From positions 3,658,001-3,722,000 of the forward strand of contig BQOK01000001.1 of the NCBI GenBank assembly GCA_022835495.1: a DNA stretch of 64,000 nt, read 5' to 3'. The position numbers were made by a program, and so were the translations under genes. The notes under the pieces were generated by a model. It was not told the DNA's origin. It saw only the letters and a program-made list of their open reading frames with translations, and ran no database searches. The DNA comes from Oscillospiraceae bacterium (GTDB lineage Bacteria > Bacillota > Clostridia > Oscillospirales > Ruminococcaceae). Of the stretch, positions 17,886 through 26,801 are shown one piece after another; position 1 is the first letter of the stretch, and each line of letters opens with the position of its first letter.

Positions 17886-19426
17886 GCATGGAAGAAAACC
17901 AGAAATGCTCTGCCCTGCGGTCCGTCTTCGGTTACGGCAGCTTCCGCCCCGGGCAGGAAGAAGTGGTCGATGCCTTGCTGGCCGGGCGGGACGTTCTTGC
18001 CGTGATGCCCACCGGGGCGGGCAAGTCGATCTGCTACCAGCTGCCCGCCCTTTTGCTGCCCGGCATAACCGTGGTGGTGAGCCCGCTCATCAGCCTGATG
18101 AAGGACCAGGTGCAGGCTTTGGTCCAGATGGGGGTGCGGGCGGCCTATATCAATTCCAGCCTCACCGACAGCCAGTGCCGCAAGGCGCTGGAGAACGCCT
18201 GTGCCGGCATGTACAAAATCGTGTACGTGGCCCCCGAGCGGCTGCTCACGCCGGGCTTTGTACGTTTTTCCCACAGCGTGCTCATCTCGCTGGTCTGCGT
18301 GGACGAAGCGCATTGCGTATCTCAATGGGGGCAGGACTTCCGGCCCGGCTATCTGCAGATCGGCGAATTTTTGGAAGGGCTGCATACCCGGCCGCCGCTG
18401 GGCGCTTTTACCGCCACCGCCACCCAGCGGGTGCGGCAGGATATCCTGCGCCTGTTGGCCCTGCGCTCGCCGCTGGAGCTCACCACCGGCTTTGACCGGC
18501 CAAACCTGTTTTTCGAGGTGGAGCGCCTGCCGGAAAAGGATAAATACGCCGCGCTGGCCGCCTATCTGCGGGCAAGGCCCGGCGCCAGCGGCATTGTGTA
18601 TTGTTCCACCCGCAAAAAAGTGGACGAGGTGTGCGCGCGGCTTTTGGCCGACGGTTTTTCCGCCGCCCGCTACCATGCGGGTCTGGAGCCGGAGCCCCGC
18701 CGCCAAAGCCAGGACGCCTTTTTGTACGACCGGGTGCAGGTGATGGTGGCCACCAACGCCTTTGGCATGGGCATCGACAAATCCAATGTAAATTTTGTGA
18801 TCCACTACAACATGCCCCTGGATCTGGAAAGCTATTATCAGGAGGCAGGCCGCGCCGGGCGGGATGGCCAGCCGGCCGACTGCATTCTGCTTTATTCCCC
18901 GGGGGATGTGCGCATGGGCAACTTTTTGATCGACAACAGCTCCCCTGCCGAGGGCGAGGCCGAGGATGCAGAAGTTCTGAAGGACCGCCAGCGCGAGCGC
19001 CTGAAACAGATGACCTTTTACTGCCACAGCCGGTATTGCCTGCGGGGCGAGGTTCTGCGCTACTTTGGCCAGGCCCAGCCCTTCGCTTCCTGCGGGGCCT
19101 GCTCGGTCTGTGCGCCCGACGCCTGCCGCGCGCCGGTGGCGGGCCTTGCGGCGCGCCCTGCCCGCAGGGCCGCGCCGCCGGACGAGCGGGATCTGGACCA
19201 GGCGCTGCTCGCCCAGCTCAAAGCGCTGCGCAAAACGCTGGCGGCCCGGGCCGGGGTGCCGGCCTTCGTGGTGTTCACCGACGCCACCCTGCGTGCCATG
19301 TGCGCCCGGCCCATCCGTACCCGGCAGGAGCTTTTGCAGGTGCCCGGTGTGGGCGTGCGCAAGTGCGAGAGCTATGGCGACGAATTTTTGGAGCTCCTGC
19401 GCCGGCATGCGGATCCCGGGCAATAA
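17882..19426 (+). CDS. recQ: RecQ-family ATP-dependent DNA helicase
   Basis: A 514-residue superfamily-2 helicase. Motif I is PTGAGKSICYQLPA (about 42-55), the DEAH box is VDEAHCVSQWG, and motifs III-VI are GAFTATAT, VYCSTRKK, NAFGMGIDKSNV and QEAGRAGRDG. A zinc-binding cluster follows (CHSRYC, then CGACSVC). The C-terminal 80 residues resemble an HRDC domain (LDQALLAQLKALRKTLA, VPGVGVRKCESYG). A full winged-helix RQC domain is not evident, so this is a compact RecQ. It unwinds forked or recombination DNA. Its ATG overlaps the TGA of dgoK; an in-frame ATG two codons on is possible. Confidence 0.93.
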   Translation: MSMEENQKCSALRSVFGYGSFRPGQEEVVDALLAGRDVLAVMPTGAGKSICYQLPALLLPGITVVVSPLISLMKDQVQALVQMGVRAAYINSSLTDSQCRKALENACAGMYKIVYVAPERLLTPGFVRFSHSVLISLVCVDEAHCVSQWGQDFRPGYLQIGEFLEGLHTRPPLGAFTATATQRVRQDILRLLALRSPLELTTGFDRPNLFFEVERLPEKDKYAALAAYLRARPGASGIVYCSTRKKVDEVCARLLADGFSAARYHAGLEPEPRRQSQDAFLYDRVQVMVATNAFGMGIDKSNVNFVIHYNMPLDLESYYQEAGRAGRDGQPADCILLYSPGDVRMGNFLIDNSSPAEGEAEDAEVLKDRQRERLKQMTFYCHSRYCLRGEVLRYFGQAQPFASCGACSVCAPDACRAPVAGLAARPARRAAPPDERDLDQALLAQLKALRKTLAARAGVPAFVVFTDATLRAMCARPIRTRQELLQVPGVGVRKCESYGDEFLELLRRHADPGQ

Positions 19427-19503
19427 CTTCTGCCCTTCGTTTATAAACTTACCCCGCGGCGCGCGCTTTGCGCAGCCAGCAAACACAAAGGAGAGTGCTT
19501 ATT

Positions 19504-19845
19504 ATGCCTTTTATCCAGGTCAAGACCAGCGCCCCCGTGAGCGAACAGAGCGAAGAGACCATCAAGACCCTGCTGGGTCAGGCCGTCACCTCGCTGCCCG
19601 GCAAGACCGAGCAGTGGCTTATGGTGGGCTTTGAGCCCGAATACCGCCTGTGGTTCCAAGGCACCGACGAGCCCGCCGCCATGGTGGAGGTGTCGGTATA
19701 CGGCGGGTCTTCCCCCGACCGGTACGACGAGCTCACCGGCCGCATCTGCGATATCCTGGCCGGCGAATTGGATCTGGCCCCCGCGCGCATCTACGTAAAA
19801 TACAGCGAGACCCCGGACTGGGGCTGGAACGGCGCCAATTTTTAA
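19504..19845 (+). CDS. Macrophage migration inhibitory factor/tautomerase-fold protein
   Basis: A 113-residue protein starting MPFIQVKTS, so Pro-2 becomes the N-terminal catalytic proline after Met removal, as in MIF/D-dopachrome tautomerase relatives. The ATG at 19504 has AAAGGAGAG before it. Length and the repeated beta-alpha-beta pattern (ending VKYSETPDWGWNGANF) fit the MIF branch, not the 60-residue 4-oxalocrotonate tautomerases. It lies 77 bases after recQ and precedes a strong terminator, so it probably closes the operon. The physiological substrate is unknown. Confidence 0.85.
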   Translation: MPFIQVKTSAPVSEQSEETIKTLLGQAVTSLPGKTEQWLMVGFEPEYRLWFQGTDEPAAMVEVSVYGGSSPDRYDELTGRICDILAGELDLAPARIYVKYSETPDWGWNGANF

Positions 19846-19898
19846 GGCGTGCGCTCCGGCGAACCGCTTTTGGCTTTCCGTGCCGCCAGCACTTTTTC

Positions 19899-19952
19899 AA
19901 AAATAGAAGGAGAGCGCCTGCCCCCGGGCAGGCGCTCTCCTTCTATTTTTTT
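19899..19952. terminator. Strong bidirectional terminator
   Basis: Arms of about 23 bases around GAGAGCGCCTGCC / GGCAGGCGCTCTC, flanked by A-run and TTTTTTT. It separates the tautomerase (+) from the MFS gene (-), whose TAG stop lies inside it. Confidence 0.9.
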
Positions 19953-21288
19953 GCCGGCAGCGGGCTGCAGCCCACGGGGCAGGCCGCTGGCTCTTCTGCT
20001 CCGCAGGCTTTCCTGCAGGAAGAGCGGCCCTTTTGCCCGGCATACCCCACAGCGCCCTGCAGCAGCAGGATGCCCGCGGTGGAGAGCAGATAGAGCAGCC
20101 GGATCTCGGCAAAGGGCACGGCCCCCGCAATTACCGGGCTGGCCTGCGTCACGCCCTTCACCGCGCCCCCCACCAGGGGCCCCAGGATTACCCCCAGGCC
20201 GATGGCGGCGGTATAAAAATTATCATACACGATCCGGTTTTCCTGCGGCATCAGCTCATACCGCCGGTTGAACACCGCCACCGCGAAGCCGGCGTTCGCC
20301 GCCGAGGACACCAAAAACGCCGCGGGAATGAACACCTGCCAGGTACCCGGCCCCGCAAAGCTCATAAACAGCGTTTCTCCTGCAAAAAGCCAGATGGAGC
20401 TGGTGAGCACAAATTGGTGGCCCCGCTGGTCGCTCAGCCTGCCCCAGGCCCCCAGCCACACCACCTGCGGCAGCGAGATAATCATATACAGCGCGGTGAC
20501 TGTTTGATAGGGCAGCTCCAGGTATTTCATCATATATACCATGGTAAAGCTGTCCGACACATTAAGCAGCAGATAAAATGCAAGAATGTAAACCACAAAT
20601 CCAAAAAAGCGGCGGTCCCGCAGGGGCACCCCACAAGCCGGCGCAGTTGGGATTTCGGCGTGGGCTGCGCGGGTGGCCCGCCGTCCGGCGTGCGCGCCAG
20701 CACTGCCACCTCAGCCGCGCCCAGCACGCCCGCCGCCCCAAACAGCAGCGCAAACCCCAGGTACCGCCCTTCCATCCGGTCCAGCCAGTATCCCCCCGCC
20801 ATCGACAGCAGCACCGTGACCGAAAGGATCAAGGTCTGCCGCAAGGAAATATACCGGCCGCTGCTTTTTTCTTCCACAAAGGTCAGCATCCATTGGTTCA
20901 GCACCACAGTGGTCTGGGCCTGCAGGGTAAATGCAAGCAGCACCGCCGGAACAAACACGGTCATCCACAGCTGCCGGGGGGCAAGCACCGGGATCGCGGC
21001 GATGCCCAGGGTGGCCAGGCGCGAGAGCACGGTCAGGCCAATGGCCAGCCGCTTGCGGCTGCGAAACCGCTCCAGAAAGGCGGCAAACGCCAGGGTCAGC
21101 ACGCCGCACAGGTTCAGGATCACGCTGAGGTAGCTCACCAGCACGTCGCCCGCCCCCATCCAAATGGCCAGGCCGCTCAGGCATACCCCGCTGGTCAGAT
21201 AGGCAAAGGCCGTTCCGAATACCGCCTGCGCCAAAAAACAGCCCCGCTGCTTTGCGCCCGCCCGTTGCGCGCCGCACTTGCCTTCCAT
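19943..21288 (-). pseudogene. MFS transporter interrupted by a single-base frameshift
   Basis: Two overlapping frames together make one major facilitator protein of about 448 residues. The 5' frame (from 21288, ATG with AAAGGAG 8 bases before) gives seven or so helices (LAQAVFGTAFAYLTSGVCL to EGRYLGFALLFGAAGVLG) and runs into PTPKSQLRRLVG. The 3' frame resumes as VPLRDRRFFGFVVYILAFYL and carries the remaining helices. Adding one G to GGGG at 20632-20629 restores continuity. It follows the ROK regulator with coupled stop/start, so a sugar is the likely substrate. It may be a decayed gene or a homopolymer sequencing error. Confidence 0.75.
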
Positions 21289-21293
21289 CTCGG

Positions 21294-22334
21294 TCACTCC
21301 TTTATAAGGTGTACTTCGTCGAACATTTTTGCGGCGGTCAGATAGGCCATACCGCTGTGATAGTCATGTTGGTGGTCGGCCGAGTAAAGCAGCTCTGCCA
21401 GCATGTTTTTCGGCAGCAGCGCCGATAGCCCTTCGCTGATGGCGCCAAGGCAGTCCTTGCGGAAACTGGGCCCCCCCAGGGCTACGTACCGCGGGTTCAG
21501 GATCCCGCAGATCCACCCCAACAGATGCACCGCAAGCCGGGTGTACTGCGCGTCGCTCAAAGGCTGCTCCATATGTTCGTCCAGCAGCCGTTCATCCTCC
21601 TGCGGCACAAGCCCCAGCTCCCCCGCAAAGTTGTTCCACCCGCGCACGATGCGCCCCCCCGCGATAAAGCCCGCGCTCACACATCCCTCTTCAAAATGCA
21701 GATACGCCATGTTCGTGTTTTCCGGGCCTTCCCCCGGAAACAGGTGCTCATAGCAGCGCCCCAGGCCAATGGCTGTGGCATTCAAATCGTTTTCCAACAC
21801 CACCGGCAGGCCGTACCGCTGGGCGAGCGTATGGCCCAGATCTGTTTTGTGAAATTCGTCCCCGTGCTTCTCCTTGCGCAGCACGCATCCGCCCTCCACG
21901 ATGCCCGGCGCCCCCACGCCGATCGCCCGGATCTCCCTTTTGGGGATCAGGCCGTCCAAAAAGGTAAAGATGGCAGCTTCGGCCATGCCATCCTCCATTG
22001 GCAGGGGGGTGGTCTCCAGGATCTGCCCGCGCACGTCCACCAAAAGGCCGTATGCTTCGCTGTCGTACAGGCAGATCGCCGCGCCATGGTAGCGGTCCGG
22101 CTTAAACCCATACCGCTGGGCTTTCCGCCCCCCGCTGGACTCGTCAAACCCCAGGCTCTCGATCTCTCCGTTCTCCAGCATTTCGGCCAGCAGCGAGCGA
22201 ACGGTGGTGGAGCTGATGTTCGTTTTGCGGGCGATCTCGGCCCGGGTGGCCGTGCCCTCTGCGGTAATCACCTTGCGGATCAACGAAAGATTCGCCTGTT
22301 TGAGCAATTTTGGCCGGCCGTTTAAGGTATCCAT
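21294..22334 (-). CDS. ROK-family transcriptional regulator (NagC/XylR type)
   Basis: A 346-residue repressor. The ATG at 22334 has AAAGGAG 8 bases upstream; a longer start at 22370 lacks one. An N-terminal winged helix (about 10-75) contains ATRAEIARKTNISSTTVRSLLAEML. The ROK fold follows, with GVGAPGIVEGG and LENDLNATAIGLG. The usual ROK zinc cysteine cluster is not obvious, so it may have lost kinase activity, as regulators do. Its stop overlaps the start region of the MFS transporter, which it probably controls together with itself. The inducer is presumably a sugar. Confidence 0.88.
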   Translation of the reverse strand: MDTLNGRPKLLKQANLSLIRKVITAEGTATRAEIARKTNISSTTVRSLLAEMLENGEIESLGFDESSGGRKAQRYGFKPDRYHGAAICLYDSEAYGLLVDVRGQILETTPLPMEDGMAEAAIFTFLDGLIPKREIRAIGVGAPGIVEGGCVLRKEKHGDEFHKTDLGHTLAQRYGLPVVLENDLNATAIGLGRCYEHLFPGEGPENTNMAYLHFEEGCVSAGFIAGGRIVRGWNNFAGELGLVPQEDERLLDEHMEQPLSDAQYTRLAVHLLGWICGILNPRYVALGGPSFRKDCLGAISEGLSALLPKNMLAELLYSADHQHDYHSGMAYLTAAKMFDEVHLIKE

Positions 22335-22373
22335 GGTGCGGCTCCTTTCCTGGTCTATATTTTGTAACATTCT

Positions 22374-22421
22374 TTTATAAGTTTATGATATAAGTATATG
22401 CGGCTTTTCCTTCCGTGTCAA
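22374..22421 (-). promoter_or_regulatory. Promoter and imperfect palindrome upstream of the ROK-MFS operon
   Basis: Minus-strand TTGACA (22421-22416), 17 bases, TATACT (22398-22393), a near-consensus promoter. Just downstream, TTATATCATAAACTTATAA (22392-22374) is an imperfect inverted repeat, placed to act as the ROK operator. Confidence 0.7.
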
Positions 22422-22445
22422 CCCCACGCTGCAAAATACTGAAAA

Positions 22446-22478
22446 ACAGCGCCCTCCCAATTTTTGGGAAGACGCTGT
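22446..22478 (-). terminator. Terminator of the RraA-containing operon
   Basis: Hairpin ACAGCG...CGCTGT with inner CCCAA/TTGGG arms, followed on the minus strand by TTTTT. It lies 56 bases beyond the RraA-like gene stop. Confidence 0.75.
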
Positions 22479-22533
22479 CTTCTTTTGTTTTTTCGGGTCT
22501 GCCGGCCTGCCCGGGGCGGGGCCGGGGCCTTTA

Positions 22534-23184
22534 TCAGATCGCGCCGACCTTGGAGTAGACCTCCTGCAGGGACGCGCCGTTTTTCAGCCCGTCGCGCACC
22601 GTATCCTCTTTTTTAATGGTCTCCATGGCCTTTTCGAGCACTTCATCCACAATGGCGGCCGGAATGACCGCCACGCCGTCGATATCGCCGAAAATATAAT
22701 CGCCGGGGTGGATGGTCACGCCTTCCAGCGTCACGGGGATCTGGCACTCGTTGATCTCGCACCGCCCCTTGGAGGTGCGGGGGTCGCGGCCGCCGTAGAA
22801 CAGGGGGAAATCCATCTGGTGAAGCTGCTTTACATCCCGGGCGTAGCCGTCGGTCAGAACGCCCGCACCCTTGCGGCCCAGCACGGCGGTGGCGAACAGC
22901 TCCCCAAACACGGCGCAGTTCTTTTCGCCGCGGATGACCAGCACGTATACCTCCCCTTCCCCCAGCTGATCCACCACCTTGCACTGGGCGGTCAGGGGGT
23001 CTGCCGGCATGGAGTACACCTGTGTCCCAATGCTGGTGAACGCCGGGCCAAAGATCACGGTATGGTCTTTCAGCGGCATCACCGTACGGGCAATGGACTG
23101 GTTGCGGTAGCCCATGCCGTCCATCACATCGCACAGAACGCCGGAATACATTTCTTTTTTAATGGTCTCCACATCATATTTCAT
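22534..23184 (-). CDS. RraA-like protein (HMG/CHA aldolase-oxaloacetate decarboxylase superfamily)
   Basis: A 216-residue member of the RraA/demethylmenaquinone-methyltransferase-like family. Conserved parts are GPAFTSIGT (about 46-54), AVFGELFATAVLGRKGAGVLTDGYARD (catalytic Arg-Asp near 100) and GDYIFGDIDGVAVIP. In aldolases of this family the R-D pair and a G-E-L segment hold a divalent metal and pyruvate enolate. The ATG has AGGAG 10 bases upstream. It is the last gene of the GntP-like/HyuA-like unit, so I favour a metal-dependent aldolase or decarboxylase for a keto acid over the RNase E inhibitor role. Confidence 0.82.
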   Translation of the reverse strand: MKYDVETIKKEMYSGVLCDVMDGMGYRNQSIARTVMPLKDHTVIFGPAFTSIGTQVYSMPADPLTAQCKVVDQLGEGEVYVLVIRGEKNCAVFGELFATAVLGRKGAGVLTDGYARDVKQLHQMDFPLFYGGRDPRTSKGRCEINECQIPVTLEGVTIHPGDYIFGDIDGVAVIPAAIVDEVLEKAMETIKKEDTVRDGLKNGASLQEVYSKVGAI

Positions 23185-23238
23185 TTTTCAGTCTCCTGTT
23201 CCTGCCGCCAGGCGGCATTTCAATCACTTTTTTATACG

Positions 23239-23787
23239 TCACAGCCGGGCAGCCAGCTGGGCCAGCGTATCGCTGCCCACATGCTGGGGTACCAGCCAGC
23301 GCACCGTTTCAATAAAGCGTTTGTATTGCTTCGGGTCGCCGTTGACCGCCAGCTTTTCGCTGCCGGTGCAGAACACGGCCGTTCGGCTCATCATGGGCAC
23401 CTTCACCTGCTGCACCTCGCTCCAGCGGATCTCGCGGGTGCGCCCCAGCCAGGAAACCTGTACCAGCCGGTCGGCATAGGCCACGCTCTTTTTCATATAG
23501 CACCACAAAAGAACAAAGCCTCCGGTCACCGCGCACAGCGCGGCCAGGGCCGCCAGCAGGCTGTAGCTGCCTGGCCGCACGCCGCCCAGGGTAGGGTCCG
23601 CCAGCTTGCCGCACAGCAAAAAACCGGCCAGCAAAAAGCACAGATATCCCAGCATGGCGGTCACGCCCGCCTCGTGCACCACAGCCTTTTCCTGGCCGTT
23701 CAGCGGGTAACGGCGCACCCGCAGCAGCACACCCACGGCGGCAAGCGCCAAAACGCACACAGCCGCGCTCACATAGAGCAGCATCAT
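23239..23787 (-). CDS. Small membrane protein with C-terminal PH-like domain, unknown function
   Basis: A protein of 182 residues. The ATG at 23787 overlaps the upstream stop (ATGA). Predicted helices are at about 3-22 (MLLYVSAAVCVLALAAVGVL), 45-60 (MLGYLCFLLAGFLLCG) and 76-96 (LLAALAALCAVTGGFVLLWCY). The soluble C-terminus (VQVSWLGRTREIRWSEVQQVKV) has the look of a bacterial PH-like (bPH) domain. It is coupled to the metallopeptidase-like gene, so the two probably work as a pair. No specific function is recognised. Confidence 0.65.
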   Translation of the reverse strand: MMLLYVSAAVCVLALAAVGVLLRVRRYPLNGQEKAVVHEAGVTAMLGYLCFLLAGFLLCGKLADPTLGGVRPGSYSLLAALAALCAVTGGFVLLWCYMKKSVAYADRLVQVSWLGRTREIRWSEVQQVKVPMMSRTAVFCTGSEKLAVNGDPKQYKRFIETVRWLVPQHVGSDTLAQLAARL

Positions 23788-24437
23788 AACAATCCCCCGC
23801 AATCCATATAGCGCTCATACAGCTCCGCCGCCCTCTGCGGATGCCCGGCCTCCAGCATGACCACGTTCAGCAGATAGGCTGAATAGGGCAACCCGCACAG
23901 CGTTTCGGCAAAGGCCATGGCCGCGATCTCTTCCAGGCAGGCCACCCGGCGGCTGGCAGTTCCAAACAGCAGGCCCTTCATGGGAACCTTCCTCTGCGGA
24001 AAGGGGTCCGGCTGGCCGGCTTCCAGGCTGTGGTACAGCTCATGGGCAAGCAGCACCTCGCCCACGTCCACCGCTCCCAGCCACTGCCGCAGGTCCTCTT
24101 TTTCCATGAGCTGGTGAGTGGCCTGCACATTGTCCAGATTTACCAGCACCCTGTCCGGCGGCTCAAAGCAGGCGAACAGCGCATAGTCCGCATCCACCTG
24201 GCCGTGGGCCCACTCCACCCGGAGGCCATACCGTTCCGGCAGCTCCCCCACCGGCGCTTCGCCGTGTTCTGCGCGCACCTGCTGCGCCAGCCGGCAGCCG
24301 AACCGCCGGCTTTCGGCCGCCAGCTCGGCCCGCTGGGCAGCGGGGATACGCCCGGCCTGGGCCTCGCCCAAAAAAGCGATCTCCGTGATCGCCCCGGGGG
24401 GCAGGCCCATCAGGTTTTCCACATACGCACGGATCAT
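23784..24437 (-). CDS. HExxH-motif metallopeptidase-like protein (ImmA/IrrE-like region)
   Basis: A 217-residue soluble protein. The clear feature is VLLAHELYHSLE (about 128-139), an HExxH zinc-peptidase motif, with a candidate third ligand in LEEIAAMAFAE about 35 residues later. This spacing is like ImmA/IrrE and related gluzincin-like proteins. The N-terminal half is not recognised. It begins 4 bases after the HyuA-like gene and overlaps the membrane protein gene. Peptidase plus PH-domain membrane protein hints at regulated proteolysis at the membrane; this is inference. Confidence 0.65.
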   Translation of the reverse strand: MIRAYVENLMGLPPGAITEIAFLGEAQAGRIPAAQRAELAAESRRFGCRLAQQVRAEHGEAPVGELPERYGLRVEWAHGQVDADYALFACFEPPDRVLVNLDNVQATHQLMEKEDLRQWLGAVDVGEVLLAHELYHSLEAGQPDPFPQRKVPMKGLLFGTASRRVACLEEIAAMAFAETLCGLPYSAYLLNVVMLEAGHPQRAAELYERYMDCGGLL

Positions 24438-24440
24438 TTG

Positions 24441-26570
24441 TTAAAAGACTTCCGTCTTGGCCGCGATCAGGATGATCGGCTCATTCTCGTCCGCCTCCAA
24501 AAATTCGCTGCGCATAATGGTCTGGAGCTGTTCCAGGCTTAAGGTGTTGGAAAAGTCCAGCACCTTGCCGCCGATGCACAAAAAGAAGTCCGGCGTCATG
24601 ACCATGTCGGTCTTATAGCCAAGCTGGGCATTCCACAGTTCGGCCACGGCCTCTTCCCACTCGCCGGCCTTGCACAGCCGGGCAACGGCGTCGCTGTTCT
24701 GCACCTTGATGAAGCCCCGGTGATCCACCAGGCGTACCTGCTGCTTTTCGCCCACCGTGCGGCCGAACACATAAAAGATGTCGTTTTTGATCAGGGTCTC
24801 GACCTCTTCAGGTTTTGCGTGCATCGAGTCCGCGGCCAGGCCGCGCGCCTCCTCCTCGCCGCATTTCAGCTGCAGGTCGGTGGTCTGCACCTCGGTGCTG
24901 CCCAGTGCAATGGCCGTGATCTTGGAGGTCTGGGGGTCGATCTCGATCTGTACCTCAATGGTATCCGGCACCGCGCCGTTTTTCACGGCCAGGGTCGCCG
25001 CCTCTTTTTTGAGCTGGCGGATGTCCTCGGTGGTGGGGTTGGGGATCACGCGCTCCACCACGTCCCGCACCATGGCCAGCGCCACGCCAATCGAGCTGAT
25101 TACCTCGGCATATTTGGGGATGCTGTAGTTCAGCTGCATCTCCTTTGCCGTGTAAGGCAGCAGGGCCGCTGCGCCGCCGCCCACGCCCACCAGGGTGATC
25201 TGATCCTTTTCAATGCGGTATTTCTCGGCAAATTCCTCGATCACCGGCTTGATCTTTTCGTAGGCCTTATCCAGGATCTGCCGGGCGCACTCCTCCACCG
25301 AAACGCCCATGTAGTCCGCCAGGGGCTTCATGCACAGGCGGGCGCTTTCCACATTGCCGTAGGAATAATCGGTCTCTTTTACCAGGCCCAGCACGTTGGC
25401 CGCGCAGGAGTTGGTAATGGTGACCCGCTTGCCGCTTTTCAGCTTGATGCGCACGTAATCCTCGGGGTCGCCGGGCTTGGGCGAGAAAAACTCCAGCTCC
25501 GGTTCTTCGATCTCCCCGGTGGGGGTGTACACCGCATATTTCAGCCCGCCGATGTGGGCCGAGCGCGGGCCAACATCCACCAAATGGCCGTTCGCCGCCC
25601 GCACCATCGAGCCGCCGGCCACGCCCAGCACCCGCACGTCCAGCGAGTTGATGTAGGTGCGGTGCCCGCCCACGATGGAATATTCCACCGCCGGGCGGCC
25701 GTTTTTGATCACGCCGATGTTGGTGCTGGTGCCGCCCACCTCAAAGTAGATGCCGTTCGAGGCCCGCAGATACATCAGCGCGCCCATGACCGACGCCGCC
25801 GGGCCGGAGAGCATGGTGAGCACCGGGCGCTTTTTCATCTCGGTGATGTCCATCACGCCGCCGTCGCCCCGCATGATCATCAGGGGAACCTTAATGCCCG
25901 CCTTGCGCACGCTGCTTTCGGTGCTCTCGGCGGTGTTCATCATCTTGGGCAGGATGCTTCCGTTAATGGCTGCGGTGCGGGTGCGCCGGGTCAGGCCATA
26001 CAGCTTGCTGATGTCCGACGCCACCGAGGCCAGCATGCCCTTTTCCTGGGCTGCCTCGCGCACCAAAAGCTCTTCCTTCAGGTCGTCCACGCCAAACGCC
26101 TTGCTGCCCGCAATCACCGTGGCGCCCTGGGCCTTGAGCTCGTCGATGGCTTTGCCCAGGCTCTCCTTGTTTACATCCTTTACCTTCATGTAGGTGTGGC
26201 AGGTCTCAATAAAGCGGCCGGTCCCCAGGTCGATGGCGGGGATATTCGTCTGGCGTTTGGCCAGCATGGCTTCCAGCCCGCCTGCCCCCATGCCGATGAT
26301 CCCCACCTTGGCAACGTCGCCCTCCAGCAGGGCGTTGGTGGCCTGGGTGGTGCTGTGGGCAATAAAAACCACGTCGTCCGGGTCGATCCCGTTTTGGGTC
26401 AGGCATTTTTCAAAGCACTCGATCACGCCCGCCGCAACGCCCATGGGGTCGTCGTGGCTGGTCATCACAATGCTTTCGCCCACGATCTCGTGGGTGGCGT
26501 TGTCCAGCGCCACCGCCTTTGTATGTGTACCGCCGACGTCAATGCCGACACGGATGCTTCTCTTTTCCAT
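24441..26570 (-). CDS. Hydantoinase/oxoprolinase family protein (HyuA-type ATPase subunit)
   Basis: A 709-residue HyuA-like protein with an actin-like ATPase fold. The N-terminal phosphate motif VGIDVGGTHTKAVALD (about 8-23), HSTTQATNALLEGDVAKVG, and later VGVGGGAAALLPYTA (ASKHA-type phosphate 2 region) mark the family. HyuA normally pairs with a HyuB subunit for ATP-dependent opening of 5-oxoproline or hydantoin rings, or with carboxylase subunits. No HyuB gene is in the window, so it may act alone or with a distant partner. ATG preceded by GGAG. It lies 231 bases after the GntP-like permease and upstream of the metallopeptidase-like gene. The substrate is unknown. Confidence 0.85.
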   Translation of the reverse strand: MEKRSIRVGIDVGGTHTKAVALDNATHEIVGESIVMTSHDDPMGVAAGVIECFEKCLTQNGIDPDDVVFIAHSTTQATNALLEGDVAKVGIIGMGAGGLEAMLAKRQTNIPAIDLGTGRFIETCHTYMKVKDVNKESLGKAIDELKAQGATVIAGSKAFGVDDLKEELLVREAAQEKGMLASVASDISKLYGLTRRTRTAAINGSILPKMMNTAESTESSVRKAGIKVPLMIMRGDGGVMDITEMKKRPVLTMLSGPAASVMGALMYLRASNGIYFEVGGTSTNIGVIKNGRPAVEYSIVGGHRTYINSLDVRVLGVAGGSMVRAANGHLVDVGPRSAHIGGLKYAVYTPTGEIEEPELEFFSPKPGDPEDYVRIKLKSGKRVTITNSCAANVLGLVKETDYSYGNVESARLCMKPLADYMGVSVEECARQILDKAYEKIKPVIEEFAEKYRIEKDQITLVGVGGGAAALLPYTAKEMQLNYSIPKYAEVISSIGVALAMVRDVVERVIPNPTTEDIRQLKKEAATLAVKNGAVPDTIEVQIEIDPQTSKITAIALGSTEVQTTDLQLKCGEEEARGLAADSMHAKPEEVETLIKNDIFYVFGRTVGEKQQVRLVDHRGFIKVQNSDAVARLCKAGEWEEAVAELWNAQLGYKTDMVMTPDFFLCIGGKVLDFSNTLSLEQLQTIMRSEFLEADENEPIILIAAKTEVF

Positions 26571-26801
26571 ATGTGTTTCTCCTAACCGCGTGGATTCTCT
26601 GCGCGCCGCCGTTTGCGGCTAAGGCGCGCTTTTCAGATCGTTTTTTCTGCACAGCCGTGCGGGGCGGGCGGCAAAATGCCCGCCCCGCATGGCCGCAAAA
26701 TAGCCTGCGGCTATTTTTTATGCAAACTGTGGGATGTTGTGCACTGCAAAACAAAAAGGCCGGTCCTCAATCTGTTTTGGGAAACGCGCGTTTCAGCCGG
26801 T
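26571..26801. repeat. Intergenic region with two hairpins
   Basis: Two inverted repeats lie between the GntP-like permease and HyuA-like genes: TGCGGGGCGGGC / GCCCGCCCCGCA (26658-26689) and AAAATAGCC / GGCTATTTT (26697-26717). They could attenuate transcription so that the permease is made in excess of downstream enzymes, or stabilise the permease mRNA end. Confidence 0.5.

Noticed and set aside
20629-20632. Programmed ribosomal frameshifting in the MFS gene
   Set aside because: No slippery heptamer with downstream stem is evident. A missing base in a G-run explains the data more simply.
24720-26585. Long plus-strand open frame antisense to the HyuA-like gene
   Set aside because: Its translation is rich in His, Gly and Ala with no motif, typical of antisense shadows in GC-rich DNA. 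The same holds for the long plus-strand frames at 7100-8539, 14985-16340, 45910-48090 and 55834-58644.
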